In this document: one piece after another, positions 33,081 through 45,679 of the stretch
How positions within the stretch are numbered: position 1 is the first letter of the stretch
Layout: every line of letters starts with the position of its first letter
NCBI GenBank assembly: GCA_039583875.1
Contig: CM077151.1
Span: forward strand, 118,397,519-118,461,518
Direction of reading: 5' to 3'
Length of the DNA: 64,000 nt
Source of the DNA: Platanthera guangdongensis
Taxonomy: Eukaryota > Streptophyta > Magnoliopsida > Asparagales > Orchidaceae
Translations under genes and position numbers: made by a program
The notes under the pieces: generated by a model
What the model was told of the DNA's origin: nothing
The model's database searches: none
Seen by the model: the letters and a program-made list of their open reading frames with translations, nothing else

Positions 33081-33098
33081 ATCACACCCTATTTGGAG
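33081..33098 (-). promoter_or_regulatory. polypurine tract of Element 2
   Basis: Minus strand CTCCAAATAGGGTGTGAT ending at the LTR. It is interrupted by T compared with the clean tract of Element 1. Confidence 0.75.
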
Positions 33099-33397
33099 AA
33101 GTCATAACCCAAATTCATTGATATACAACAAGATACCACAACAATAAAGATAAAGACAATTAAACATACAGTGCAGTTTAGTAAGTGAATTATCACAGAT
33201 AAACACACATACTTAATAATAATGCTGAGCAGAAAAGAAGGCAAATAATTTCAGTCCTAATTAATGAACACATGAAATGTAGAATAAGCCATGATTTCCA
33301 TTAATTGTTTATCATAGAATTTACTGATACAAGTTTTTTATTTATAGAATAGTTACAGATCAAACTGTTCATAAGAAATATAAAAACTAAGAATATC

Positions 33398-36065
33398 CTA
33401 AGGAAGCTCATGTTCCTTAATAACCATGCCTTTGCCAGATTGTATCTTGGCTTTCATCTCAGGCTCCTTGTCCTCAGCAACTGCCTTTCCTTTGGCTTCC
33501 TTAGCTTTAGCTTTTGCTATTTCTTCTTCCTTCAGCCTTTTCCTCTCAAAATAATGATATAGATTTGGGAAATACTTGCTGGGCTCTATGGACTTAGCAG
33601 GAAGCTTTCCACTCTTCATATCTTGCCTGAACTTTTGAATCACATCTTGCTGTTTCAAGTGTTTGGCCCATTCCTGTTCAAAAAACCATTTCCCTCTGTC
33701 AGTAATATTAGCATTCACAGCTTTCCATGAAGTAAGAATGATTGATCTGGAGGTTGGAATCCATTACTTAAAATCAGGTTTAGTCTCAGCTTGTTCTCTA
33801 AACCTTTTCTTTGATAACTCAGCCTCAGTCTCTGGAGCAGTAGAAGGCCTGTCCACTTTCTCAAATATTACATTCTTATCTATGCCATGAGGAGGACTGT
33901 ACATATGTTGTACAATAGCCTGAATAGGTTCAAAATTTGCTGGTGCTTCAGGATGGAAGAATGCAGCAGGAGGTGCTTCAAGTTCTGGGGGTTGTTGACA
34001 ACCAGATTCAGCAGTTTGATCGCCCTCATACCATAGGGGAGGAAAGCCTAAAGTATCTCTGATATTGTTTGCTATCCATGTAGCTTGTTCAGCACTTGCC
34101 TTAATCATGACTCTCTCCCACTTTATGACTTCTCGCTAAACATGATCTCTTAGATCATTCTTATGAAATCGTACCTATCCATCAACATAATTGATACCTG
34201 AAGTCACAGTATTCTTGACTTTTAGCAAATTGTTGTCCAAGTTTTTATAAAAATCTTTGATATCCTTAATGAGAGATACAAAATAACTTTGCAGTTTGTT
34301 ATTGATGTCTATGCTAGTAGAATCAATTTTGATTTTCAAAGTAGTGGTTTGGGTCTTAATATTTCCCAAGGTTGTTTCATGCATCACAATCAGATTTTCA
34401 TTTTGTCAGTTCTAATTTTCAAGGACACAACCTTGCTTGATTGACAAATCATCTTGTAGTTGATTGGGTTCCGGTTGTTGCTTTGCTAGATAGATCATTG
34501 CATGGGCTCCTTTCTCAAACAAAGCAGTCATATCACTTTTCAAAAGATTTACTTCAAATCTTATTGACTTGATCTCTTGGGCCAGCTGAAATTTCAACTC
34601 CTTGTTGCTTTCATCTACATATTTCTCTAAATCTTGCCATTGCTTATCTAGCATAATCTATAGTTGCACTAGCAAAGAGCTATGATCAATTGTAGAAGCT
34701 GAGGGTGGTCCAGACTGAAGATATTTCTAGTAGCTCTTGCTCTTCTTCTTCGTTTCGGAAAGTTTTCTTTTCTTCTGTTGAGAAGCTTCTGCTTCCTCAG
34801 ATTTAGAAGAACGGACCTCTTGAACTTGAGGTGTCTCTTTGGTTTTCTCAGTATCAGGGGCCAACTCCCCCTCAACTCCTGTACCTTCTTGAATGATATG
34901 GATATTATCCATAGTAATATCTGCATGCTGAATTTCAGCATCAAGTATCTCAATCTGAGAATCTGCAATTTTCTCCTCCTGAATATTTGTATCTTCTGTC
35001 ATAGGAACTTATTCTTCATTCTCTTATAGATTTGCTTCTCCCACCACTAGATCAGAGATTTCATGTGTAGGAGCTTGTGACTTTTCTAGGTCTTGAACCA
35101 CATCCATTATGATTATCGTTGATGTATCTATTGGCAATTCAGTGAGGTTCTCCCCCTCAGTTAATTCTCTTTCTAGGATGATCTCCCAATACACTTGTGC
35201 ACTGGTCTCAGGGGATTGACTAGGAGATCTGCCTTGTACTTCCACTAGATTGTCATCTGAACTGAAGTTTACCTCTTCTTCAGAATTACTAGTGGATGCA
35301 ACTTCCTCAACCACTGATTTCTTACTTTTATCTCCTTTTTTTGCTTAGGTGCTTGTGTGACCTTAGTCAAGACTCTATCCCACCTAGACAAGATACTCAG
35401 GTCCATTATCCTCATATGATTAATCTTAGTGCCACGTTTCTGATTGGTGCAATCTGGTATTACCTTTACCAGATGCAAACTAATTATTCTGCCCATATTG
35501 AGATTCTGAATTCCTTCTACAATCTTATCAAACAACACTCTATTCCAGTCAGTTTTGATTTTGAAGATGATTCTAGTAATCAGATTAAACATGACTTTGG
35601 AAAGTCTTTCATGTGCTCTAGTCTTGTAGAGGAGCACCTTGCCTACTATCTCAGATAATAACTTTCCTTGGGAATTCATTCCATTCCTATTTAAAGTGTT
35701 TCCAAAACTAGTGGTTGGAGCTAGTCCACACCAATCTAAGGCCTCAACAGTCTTGGTTGAATCCAGTTCATCATCCTGTGTAGTTATTGGGATCTTAAAG
35801 ACTTTAGCCAGTCTTTTGGTAGTTACCTTTATCCTTGCACCATTAACACTCGATTTTATCATGTCGGAGTTAGAGTTTATGAGGCATTAGAGTAAAATTC
35901 AGATACCTCTCTCTTCCAGATCTTGGTTGGTTCTGAAAGAAGATACTCCAGCCCTACCTCATTCACAAGGTCAATCACTTTCTTTATATCAATAGAAGCG
36001 GAGTTCAATGCGTTGCACACCAGTTCATATCCCTTGTTGATGTGATTGTCCATCTTTGGTGCCAT
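33398..36065 (-). pseudogene. Element 2 ORF3, frameshifted
   Basis: Relative of Element 1 ORF3 from ATG 36065 (MAPKMDNHINKGYELV) to the stop at 33398. Shared blocks in order: YLLSEPTKIWKREV near 35925, VNGARIKVTTKRLAKV near 35845, GMNSQGKLLSEIVGKVLL near 35670, basic patches near 35330 and 34790 (QQKKRKLSETKKKSKSY), helical parts with QLAQEIKSIRFEVN near 34580, the WIPTSRSIIL version of the C-terminal module near 33750, and the end KGMVIKEHELP. Frame changes near 35870, 35300, 34700, 34400 and 34150 break it. The function is unknown; it is useful mainly for showing which ORF3 parts are conserved. Confidence 0.85.
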
Positions 36066-36279
36066 TCTTGTTGAAAGATCTAGAGTTTGAAGGGTGTTGA
36101 CTGAGGATTTCTAGGTCTCAACACACAACGATTAGTCTCTCAAGATTACTAGCGAGTGAAGTCGACAAAACCCAACACCTACGATTTGTAGTACCAGTCT
36201 TTTGAAGGTAAAAATGCGCGCTGCATATAGTAATTTTTTTTATTATTTGGACATTTCTGGAGACGACAAAGAAAACGTA

Positions 36280-36528
36280 AGTTGTCGAGATGTGTCGACA
36301 TAAGTTGACACAAGGTTTATGTTTCTCGACACTGACCTAAAGGTCTCGACACTAACTTGTAATGTCTCGACACACATGCTCTTATCAATGTCGACATACT
36401 TCTGTTAATTAGTGTCGACACATAGTCACATGTCTCGACATATCTTTTCTACTAGTGTCGACACATGCTGTGGTGTCTCAACACACCTGTACTAATAGTG
36501 TCAACACACACTCTGGTGTCTCGACACA
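36280..36528 (-). repeat. palindrome array between pol and ORF3, Element 2
   Basis: About a dozen GTGTCGACA-type sites in the same position as in Element 1. Several read GTCTCGACAC, GTCTCAACAC or GTGTCAACAC. A weak minus-strand TATA-like CTATATGC lies near 36215, between the array and the ORF3 ATG. Confidence 0.85.
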
Positions 36529-36639
36529 ATTCTTTGACTTAGACAAACTTTGTGTTCTGACTTATATTGCTTGACTAACTAAAGTAGACATTTTAAAATA
36601 TTTGTATTCCTAATTAATCATTCTTTTAAATGTAATTAT

Positions 36640-39600
36640 TTATTCAATATTCAACATGCCTAGTTCAAATTTAAAATAATTGAACTTACTTTCATCTAGG
36701 GGTTTTGAAAAAAATATCAGCAACTTTTCTTTCAGTTGTAATATGTTGTAAGCTTAAATTTTCTTTTTCTACATTTTCTCTAAGAAAGTGATATCTAATT
36801 TCTATATGTTTAGTTCTACTATGTGAAACATGATTATCAACACTAGAAATTGCACTAGTAGAATCACAGAACATAATAGATTTACTTAGCTGTATACTAT
36901 TGTCCAGTAGTTGATGTTGAATCCACAACAACTATGCACAACAACTTCTAATAGATATGTGCTTCGATTCTGCTGTAGAGATAGAAACACTTGTTTGCTT
37001 CTTGATACTCCAACTGATAAATCTTTTCCATAGAAACTGGCAAGTTCCAGAAGTGCTTTTTCTATCTTCTTTACACCCTGCAAAATCTGCATCTGTGTAC
37101 ATAGTAAGTTTAAAATAACTATCCCTAGAATACCAAAGCCGAAGATTGGGTGTGCCCTTAAGATATCTCAGTATTCTCTTAACAATAGTATAATGAGACT
37201 CTTTGGGGCATGCTTGGTACTAACACAGACACATGTTGAGAATATAATATCTGGCCTACTAGCAGTTAAATGCGGGAGTGATCAAATGATGCCTCTATAC
37301 AAGGTTTCATCAACTGGATTTCCAGATTGATCCTTGTGTAGTGACACTATAGAACCCATTGGAGTTCTCATGGTAGAAGAATTCTCCATCCCATATCTCT
37401 TAATCAACTACTTAGTGAACTTAGATTGAGAGATGGATATTCCATCCTCAGATTGTCTAACTTAAAACCCAAGAAGAACTTTAGCTTACCCATACTGCTT
37501 ATTTCAAACATTCCATGCATAAGCCTTGCAAATTTGCTACATAACAACTCATTGGTAGACACAAAAATTATGTCATCTACATAAATCTGGACTAAGATGC
37601 TTGATCCTTTGATGTTCCTAAGGAATAGTGTCTTGTATATCTTTTCTCTAGATAAATTGTTCTCTATAAGAAAGGTTGAGAGCCTCTCATACCAGGCTCT
37701 AGGTTCCTGTTTTATCCCATACAAAGCCTTGTGTAATCTAAAAATATAGTTTTTGTGATTAGGGTCAACAAAACCTGGTGGCTGCTCTACATAGACTTCT
37801 TCCTTTAGTGTACCATTTAGGAATGCTGACTTTACTTCCATTTGGTAGACCCTGTATCCTTTGAATGTTGTATGTGCTAAAAACAATCTAATGGCTTCTA
37901 ACCTAGCTATAGGTGTAAAGATTTGGTCATAATCTAATCCTTCCTCTTGTCTATATCCTTTTGTCACAAATCTAGCTTTATTCTTGACTATAACCCCATA
38001 CTCATCTAATTTATTTCTATAGATCCACTTACTTTCTATGATATTATGATCACTAGGTCTAGGAACTAGACACCAGACTTTGCATCTCTCAAATTGATTT
38101 AACTATTTTTGCATAGCCATAATCCAGTTGGGATATGAATTGGAATCTTCAAACATTTTAGGTTCTACCTGTGAGAGAAAATTATAGTATAGAACCTCAT
38201 TGTGATGTCTACATCTAGTAGTCATACCTAATCTGGCATCACCTATTATTTGATTTATAGGATGATCTCTAAGGTGTCTAACTGCTACTAGAAGGTGTCT
38301 ATCATCCCCTAGTACTATAGGAGGATTATAGTGACTCTCTTCCTCCACCTGAGCAGTTGCAGTATCTTCTAATGGAATTTCTATATTGTCTCTAATGTCT
38401 AACTCTATGTTAGGTGAGTCACTTATTTTTAGTTTTTCCATTCTAGACTTTACAACACCTTGACTAGAGCTGTTAGAGATTTCATTACATAAAACAGATG
38501 ATTCATCAAATACTACATTAATAGATTCTTCTACAACCTGTTGTTTCAAGTTCTAGATCTTGTATCCTTTGCTATGAAGACTATACCCTACAAAGATTCC
38601 TTCATAGGATTTCTCTGAGAACTTGGTTAGATAAGTTTTCCCATTGTCCAAGACATAGCACTTACTTCCAAAAATTTTGAAGTAGGACATATTTGTTTTT
38701 CTGCCTTTCATTAGTTCATAGTGAGTCTTATTGTGATACTTGTTGATCAAATCTCTATTTTGAACATAGCATGCTGTGTTTACAGCCTCAACCCAAAAAT
38801 ATTCTAGGAGAGATGTATCACTCAGTATTGTTCTAGCTGGCTCAATAAGAGTACTATTTTTCTTCTCAGCAACTTCATTTTGCTGTGGTGTTCTTGGAGA
38901 GGAGAACTCCTGAAGGATTCCTAGTTCCTTACAGAAATTTGTCATCCTTTCAGATTGAAATTCTATACCATGGTCACTTCAAATTTTGACCATAGTACAT
39001 CCCATCTCATTCTGAATTTGTTTGACAAAATCAGAAAGGATGCCTAGTGTTTCAGACTTTTTCCTTAAGAAGAACACCCAAGCAAACCTGGAGTGATCAT
39101 CTACAATCACATAGGTATAAGACTTCCTTCCCAAACTAAGAACTTGCATAGGACCAAATAGAACCATATGAAGTAAGTACTGACACTTCTTAGTGTCTTT
39201 GGATTGAATGCTCTTAAAGAAGACTTTTGTTTGTTTGCATTTTTGATATGCAGGACATATGCCTTCTTTGGAGAATTTTAGTTGTGGACTATTTCTAACT
39301 AAGTCCAAAGAAAATAGTTTACTCATAGCTTTGTAGTTTAAGTGAGCCAGCCTTTTGTGCCACTGTACACATAAAGTATCTTTCTCACTAGCTATAAGAC
39401 ATACTGGTGATTGTTCATTTATACTAAGGAAATTTAGAAAATAAATGTTCCCACTCCTACTAGCTGACAAAATGATCTCTTTATCACTTGAATTCCTTAT
39501 CAAACACTTGTCATTGTGGAAGACAATTTCATACCCTATATCACAAAGCTAACTTATGCTTATCAGATTGTAGTTCAATCCTTCAACATAAACCACTTTA

Positions 39601-39797
39601 GTGATAGTAAATAGGCCATTAGAAATGTTATCATATCCCTTGGTGAGTCCTTTCTCTGACCCTCCAAAGATGACTTTTGGTCCATTCTTAACTGGAGTGT
39701 AGTCTCTTAGTAAACTCCTTGATCCAGTCATATGTCTGGAACATTCACTATCGAAGTACCATATTGGCCTCTTAGTGGTACTTGGCTCCACTTGCAA
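36640..39797 (-). pseudogene. pol: Element 2 pol, decayed
   Basis: Copia pol in the order protease, integrase, RT, RNase H. The protease motif is WYFDSECSRHMTG near 39760, where the catalytic-triad Gly is changed to Glu. GAG-pre-integrase [10 protein letters not shown] lies near 39350, integrase VIVDDHSRFAWVFFL near 39095, QQNEVAEKKNSTL near 38870, RT YRQEEGLDYDQ near 37955, [10 protein letters not shown] near 37830 and YVDDIIFVST near 37575. The RNase H tail TERKVADIFF is near 36715, ending with a frameshift before the stop near 36640. Breaks lie near 38960, 38550, 38100, 37400 and 36900. High similarity to Element 1 pol by eye. Confidence 0.9.
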
Positions 39798-39805
39798 ACA
39801 AAAAT

Positions 39806-42073
39806 TTAGTTCACCTTAGGCACCCAACAAGTTTTGGGGCCTTGGTTCCTGTTAGGCTTTGCTATGTGAAACACAACTATCTTTCTAAATAAAGCAGGTT
39901 GAAATTTATATGAAGGACCTGTTGGATTATACCAACAATCTAGGGCAAAATGCCCAACCTTCCCACAATACCAACACTCAAATCTGTTGTATCTTTTCTT
40001 TGGTTGCACATTTGAATATGTTCTCTTGTGCAACACAGAATTCTCATCCAATTTCCAAGGTATAGGGGCAAAATTTACACCTTTACCTTTCAGATTTGAG
40101 TGAGCTACACTGAGATCAGATCTAAGAATTCTTGGCTTCTTGTATTGATCACCTTTTGTGGTGGTTTATGGCCTATATTGCCTTTTGACATCTGAACCTT
40201 CTAGCAAGTCTCTTTATTGACCTTGCTGGTAGAGCACTCAGACATCATGTGTCCAGGAACACATGATCTCAAGCATCTATTAGAAGGCAGATACTTGACT
40301 GGTTGTCTATCTGGACCACTTGGAGTTTTACCCTTGGGTATAGACTTCTTATTAATTTTTTTATTCTTATCATACCCTACACCACTTCTAAATGGTGTAG
40401 AAAAGATATCTATGATAGGTATCACAGACTTAGGTTTTGAGAATTGAGTCTGGACTGTCTTTCCTGAGCAAGCTTTGCTTCCAGGTCCTTGACAGTCTGG
40501 ACCTGTTCTATTATCATCTCTGCCTGGCTATCTATCTTGTTAGTTAATTCTATAAGTTTCATTTTTTGTAGGTCCAACTTTGTGTTGGCACTTATCAATT
40601 GAGAAGATACTCCTCTCAAGGATTCTAATTCTCTGGCTTGATCCTTAGCAAGCTGTCAGCTTGCAATCAAGGCCTTTGTAACTTTCCATATCTGTTGATA
40701 AGGGAGTTAAACTCTGCTTTAATGTCTGAATCATGTTCTTTATTATTAGAAGAGTGTGAACATGATTCATTTTCTAATGCAGAAAGTGAATCTGAGGCTA
40801 AACTATGTGAGATTGATTTTACCTTAGCAGGATCTAAACAATCCTGACCTTCTTCTCCTGGTTGAGTTTCCTCAATGGCCATCAGGCCCACAAGCACCTC
40901 CTCCTTTTCTGATTCAGATAAATCAGACTCACTGTCAGACAGTGTCAACTGTCTTTTTTCCAATAGGCTTTTGTCAGCCTTCTTGTGTTGTCCATCCTTC
41001 AAGCTCTAAGACTTTTTCTCCTTCCTTTTTACTGGGCAATCAGCTATGACATGCCCTTTTTTGTTGCAACAATAGCACACTATATTAGGTTTAATATATT
41101 TATTCTAAGAAGAGCCATACCTGTCCCCAGAATTCTTCTTCCCGGGTTTCTTTGGATAATTGATCTTTTTGTGAGAAGAGTCTCCAGCTTGACCATTCCA
41201 CCTTTCTTATTTTCTTCTCCTTAACATCTTCTTAAACTGTCTAAAGAAGAGAGACAGTTCCTCCTCAGTTATTACTCCTTCTGTTGAGGATGATTTTGAG
41301 AACTCAGAAGCAGTTTCTAGTTTTTCTATAAGAATTGAATTCTCTCAGACTTTTCTGGATGACTCAGCCTTTAGAGCCAAGGTCTTTTCTCTATTGAGTG
41401 CTCTGGCTGATTCTTCTTCAGACTTACAGAGATTAAGTTGTAACTCATGAGACAACAGCTTTCCAAATAGAGCCTGGGGGTCTATGTTGGTTAGGTTTCC
41501 CATTTCTCTTATGGTGAAGATCTTAATGTACCATTCCTTGTTCAGGGACCTCAAGAACTTATCATTAAATTCATAATTAGTAAAACATCTGCCACAAGTC
41601 CTCAGGTTGTCTACAATTCTGAAGAACTTTTCAAAACACTCAGCCAATGTATCTTTCTTATCTTGTCTGAAGGCTTCGTACTGTTGATTTAGCAGAGATT
41701 TTATATCATCTCTGACTTCTTCAGTACCTTCCATGTAAACTATCAAAGACTCCCACATTTCTTTGGCTGTTCTGCAATGAATCAGATTCTGAAAAGTGGA
41801 ATCTTCAATTGCACTAACTATAATATTCTGAGCTCTTTTATCCATAGAGTCCAGAATGATTTCATCCTTATCCATTTCCATGTAATTCTTGGGTTTCCTG
41901 ATGTTTGCATCAAGAACTGACACTTTCATTGGAATGAAAGTTCCTTCAATCATAGTTATGTATATTCTTGGATCTGCAGCCTCCATGAATATTCTGACTC
42001 TTTCTTTCCAAATTCCAAAGATTTATTTGGAGCAGACAGGGAGCTTAATGGAATTGTTTTCCCTCTGGGCCAT
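39806..42073 (-). pseudogene. gag: Element 2 gag, decayed, two zinc knuckles
   Basis: Starts at ATG 42073 (MAQRENNSIKLPVC) with a stop near 42020. The capsid block at 41986-41345 parallels Element 1 gag (DPRIYITMIEGTFIPMKVSV; TAKEMWESLIVYMEG). Zinc knuckle 1, CYCCNKKGHVIADC, is near 41085-41040; zinc knuckle 2, CWYCGKVGHFALDC, is near 39975-39935. A further CVPGHMMSEC segment lies near 40255 in the linker. It ends ...CWVPKVN before TAA at 39808. Frame changes near 41340, 41000, 40640 and 40200 disrupt it. Confidence 0.88.
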
Positions 42074-42138
42074 GATATTTCTTTCCTTGGAATCCTTTAG
42101 ATTCTCACTAGGCGGTTATGCCTTTTTAATGAACCTCT

Positions 42139-42149
42139 CTCTGATACCA
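42139..42149 (-). promoter_or_regulatory. primer binding site of Element 2
   Basis: Minus strand TGGTATCAGAG, two bases from the LTR end. Confidence 0.9.
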
Positions 42150-42151
42150 AT

Positions 42152-43812
42152 TATAAATGTTTACTTTAGGATTGAAAATGACCTAGAGGGGGGTGAATAG
42201 GTCCAATTTAATTATGTCACCCCTTTTTCTAATCAGAGTACTACTTTAATTGAATTGATTAACTCAGTAAGATAATCAACATAAGCCAAACATCAATTAA
42301 CAAAATTAACACAGCACAACAAATCAGCACACACAGCATAATGCACACAGATTTATAGTGGTTCCCCAATTTATAGGAACATCCACTTTCCACCTTCGCC
42401 TATCTAGCAATGAACTAGATTCCGCCAAACTCCTCCTCTTTCCTTTACTCAGATCTTTAGATCTTACTGCTCAGAGCCAACCCGACTCCTACAACACTGA
42501 CTTCACAAGTCTTACCTCACAGATCACCAAGATCCTACACCTCAAGTTCTTCCTAAGAACTCTACCTTAGAATGAATCCTCACTTCTACTTCTCAGGCAA
42601 CAAATGCCCTACAACTTAGAGAATTTCCAACTTCTCCTACCTCGGGCAATCCTAGATCTACCTCAGCCTTTATAACATAGGCTTACATTAACAAGAGAAT
42701 AAATCTCCTCCACCCAGATCAATAGATAGATCTTACAAATTGAATATAACTGAAAATAGAATCAGAAAATGTCACCCAGTATGAGATTTGAGTAACAGCT
42801 TCTTGATCTGATCTTGATGATTGTGCTTCCTTTGATTCTCACAAGATAGATCTGATCAAACCCTTCTTAGCTTTTCAAAGCTTCTTGAAGTAGAAATTAG
42901 GGTTGATCTCGGCTGGAGAGATGTTGAAGATTATTCTTGATCAGACCTCTCTCCACCTTCTAAATTGTAGCTGAAGCTTCAAACTTCTGTCTCTTCAAAA
43001 TTATGCTGCTACTTCTCTATTTTTTTCTATATATTCTTCTAAAGACTGAATCCCTTTAAATAGGCTCTGACAGGAATAACCGGTTGATCCGATTAATAAC
43101 TGACAGTTCTGACAGCTATCATTACCTCCGTCTTGTTATCAATACTTTAAAAATAAATTTGTTGAAGTGTTGAGACTTGGCTGTTATATGTGGTGACACA
43201 CGTTCTGAGTGTCGACACAGCTCTTGTAGTGGTGTCGACACACTTCTGAAAGTGTCGACATAGCCCTTCAACTTGTCTCGACATAACTTTTGCGGAATGT
43301 GTTGACACCAGTCCTGTGTGTCGACACAGTTATCTTCAGTCTCGTTACAGGTTGATTATAGTGTGTCAACACTAGTCCTGAGTATCGACACAGTTGTCTT
43401 TAGTCTTGATACAATGCGTATAGAGTGTGTCGATACTAGTACTAAGTGTCGACACAATTGTCTTTAGTCTCGACACAGTGTGTCGACACAGTTGTCCTTA
43501 GTGTCAACACATCTTTTCTTTGTCTCGACATAACTTGTTCAGTGTGTGTTGACACTAGACCTGAGTGTCGACACAATTGCTTTATTGTATCATAGTGTTG
43601 GCCCAATTCCTGGGTGTCGACACAACTTTCTCCTTGACTCAGCTCTTCTACCTTAAGTTTGTCGACACTAGTCTTGCGTGTCTCGACACTTTGTACTTAG
43701 CTTTATTTACCTGCATATATGAACTTAACATCCATCAAATACAACAATGTGTATATCATTGAGCTGAGAAGACTTCTACAAATTAAGTACATTGAGACCA
43801 ATGTACTCAACA
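42152..43812 (-). repeat. 5' LTR of Element 2
   Basis: Same LTR as 31358-33080 but with its inner terminal dinucleotide mutated (TA instead of TG on the plus strand) and lacking an 80-bp block. Palindrome array at about 43170-43690; TATA-type CTATTTAAAG at 43054-43063 on the minus strand. Confidence 0.9.
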
Positions 43813-43817
43813 GTAGT
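43813..43817. repeat. target site duplication of Element 2, right
   Basis: GTAGT, matching 31353-31357. Confidence 0.88.
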
Positions 43818-43921
43818 TCTTGCACAATAGGTTTAGAGTGATAAACACAAACATTTGGATGGCATTGCGGGCTCTTGTAATCTACTCGCCCAAAGTTGAT
43901 AGATCTATGAAAAACTCAAGT

Positions 43922-43926
43922 ATAAC
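43922..43926. repeat. target site duplication of Element 3, left
   Basis: ATAAC, identical to 55981-55985. Confidence 0.9.
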
Positions 43927-45468
43927 TGAAAGTGCAGGTTAGATCTAATATACTCTAAAGGGGTGGGGGGTGAATAGAGTATGGTGCTCACTTAAATCTT
44001 TTTACAACTGTTGTTGTATACCTAAGTGAACAGGGAAGCAAATAAAATAAAGCAAGCACAGCAACTATCTAATCACAAAGCAATCACAGAACAATCCCAA
44101 ACCACAGCCAGAAAATAAAAGAACATAAGCAACCAGATGATACAAGGAGCTATAGTTGTTCCCCAATCAATCTGGGTACATCCACTCTTCTACCACCCTA
44201 GGTAGGAATCCACTGCAGGATGAGTTGATCAGGTGTCTTGGGCACCAATGAGATTTTGATAAGGTACTCAAAAACCAAACCAGATTTTTTGATCAGGGGT
44301 CTTGCCACCACTGAGTTTTGACAAGGTCTCAGAAACCAACACAAACTTTTGAAGGGAGTTTGATAAACCCTTTACATCAGAGAGGGAGAGAGAGAGGTGA
44401 GATGATCTTCTCTATCAACAATTAGAGAGAAGATAGTGGATGTTGTCAAAGCTCCCCCAGAGATCTATAGTTGTTCAGGAAGTGAAGCTTTGTAGTAGGG
44501 TGATAGGCCTTCAGAAGATTTGATCTCTAGCAAAAGATGATTCCAGCAGCAGCTGAAATGTGTGGTGTCTGGAGTCTTGAATGATAATGGCCTTTGAACA
44601 CTGGAATCAAGAGGGATCTAGAAATTTTAGAATGTTGATCTCCTTTAGTGATGTGTGTTCCTATAAGAATTCTAAGACTGTGAATATCTGCAACTCTTTA
44701 TCTTTCTGTTGTTGTTGGTATTGTTATTGTTATTCTTCAGCAGAAATTGAATAATAAATCTTTTATTGCTTAGATCTGAATAGAATGATTCTCTGTCAAA
44801 GATAGCCATTAGCTTGTTATAAATGACTTCCTTAACTGCATTTTGTCTTCTGGAGGAAAGTCCAATAAAACATTCCTTTAAAATTCCCTTGAAACTTGCT
44901 CCAGATTAATTGAAACGGCTACAAGATCCATGAAATAAATGCTGGGAATAATTCCATAACTGTCTGAATTTGAATCTCGAAGAACGTCAATCTCTCCAGA
45001 AAAACATCGACTTGAGCTCCACTATCGTTGAACTGAGCTCAGCGACTGGACTTAGACTGAAGCAGAAAACGTCGATCTGAGCTCAACTATCGTCGAACTG
45101 AGCTTAGAGATAAAGAAACAAACTGGAGACAGGAACGTCGATTTGAGCTCGAAGATCGTCGAATGGAGTTCGACGATTCGTCGAAGTGAGCTCAGAGATC
45201 GTCGATTGGAGTTCGATGATTCGTCGAAGTGAGCTCAGAGATCGTCGAATGGAGAGTTCGACGATTCGTCGTCCTGAGCTCGACGAAATGACTTAGTCTC
45301 CTGAACTGAAATATCTGGTCTTGAGGGTCTTTAGGGCAGCTTTCAAACCTAAATACTAACCCTTAGACTCAATTCTAATTGACCTTTAGATCTATACAAG
45401 GAGGTCAAAACAAATTTCCTAAAGGACATAGTGATCCTTGCCCAAATCAGTAATAGGGTGTTCCAACA
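43927..45468 (-). repeat. 3' LTR of Element 3 with TCGTCGAA array
   Basis: Plus-strand ends TGAAAGTGCA..GTTCCAACA. The palindrome array at 44975-45290 consists of ATCGTCGAA, TTCGACGAT and GAGCTC pieces spaced about 21-22 bp. The rest holds poly-purine GAGAGAG (about 44385) and AT-rich sequence without ORFs. Confidence 0.92.
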
Positions 45469-45487
45469 ATCTCCCCCTATTTGGGTT
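45469..45487 (-). promoter_or_regulatory. polypurine tract of Element 3
   Basis: Minus strand AACCCAAATAGGGGGAGAT adjacent to the LTR, nearly the same as in Element 1. Confidence 0.92.
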
Positions 45488-45679
45488 AGGATTACTATTT
45501 ACAGACATTGGAAAAATAAAGACATACAATACATAGATATAACAAAAACAAAGAAAAAAAACATTGCAGAAACACAGATATAATCACAGATAGTCAGAAA
45601 TAGGTATTAATGTCATCTTACAGAATCATTCCTTTTCCTTGCTTTTTATAAGAACTATTTCTCTGTTAGGGTTGAGAGC

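Larger units (their letters stand above)
31358..43812 (-). mobile_element. Element 2: full-length SIRE-like copia, older relative of Element 1
   Basis: A 12,455-bp minus-strand element with LTRs of 1,723 bp (3', left) and 1,661 bp (5', right), flanked by GTAGT. It has the same gene order as Element 1, the same GTGTCGACAC motif (much decayed) and clearly related gag, pol and ORF3 proteins, but different LTR sequence outside the motif. All three coding regions carry frameshifts and stops, so it is dead but recognisable. Confidence 0.93.
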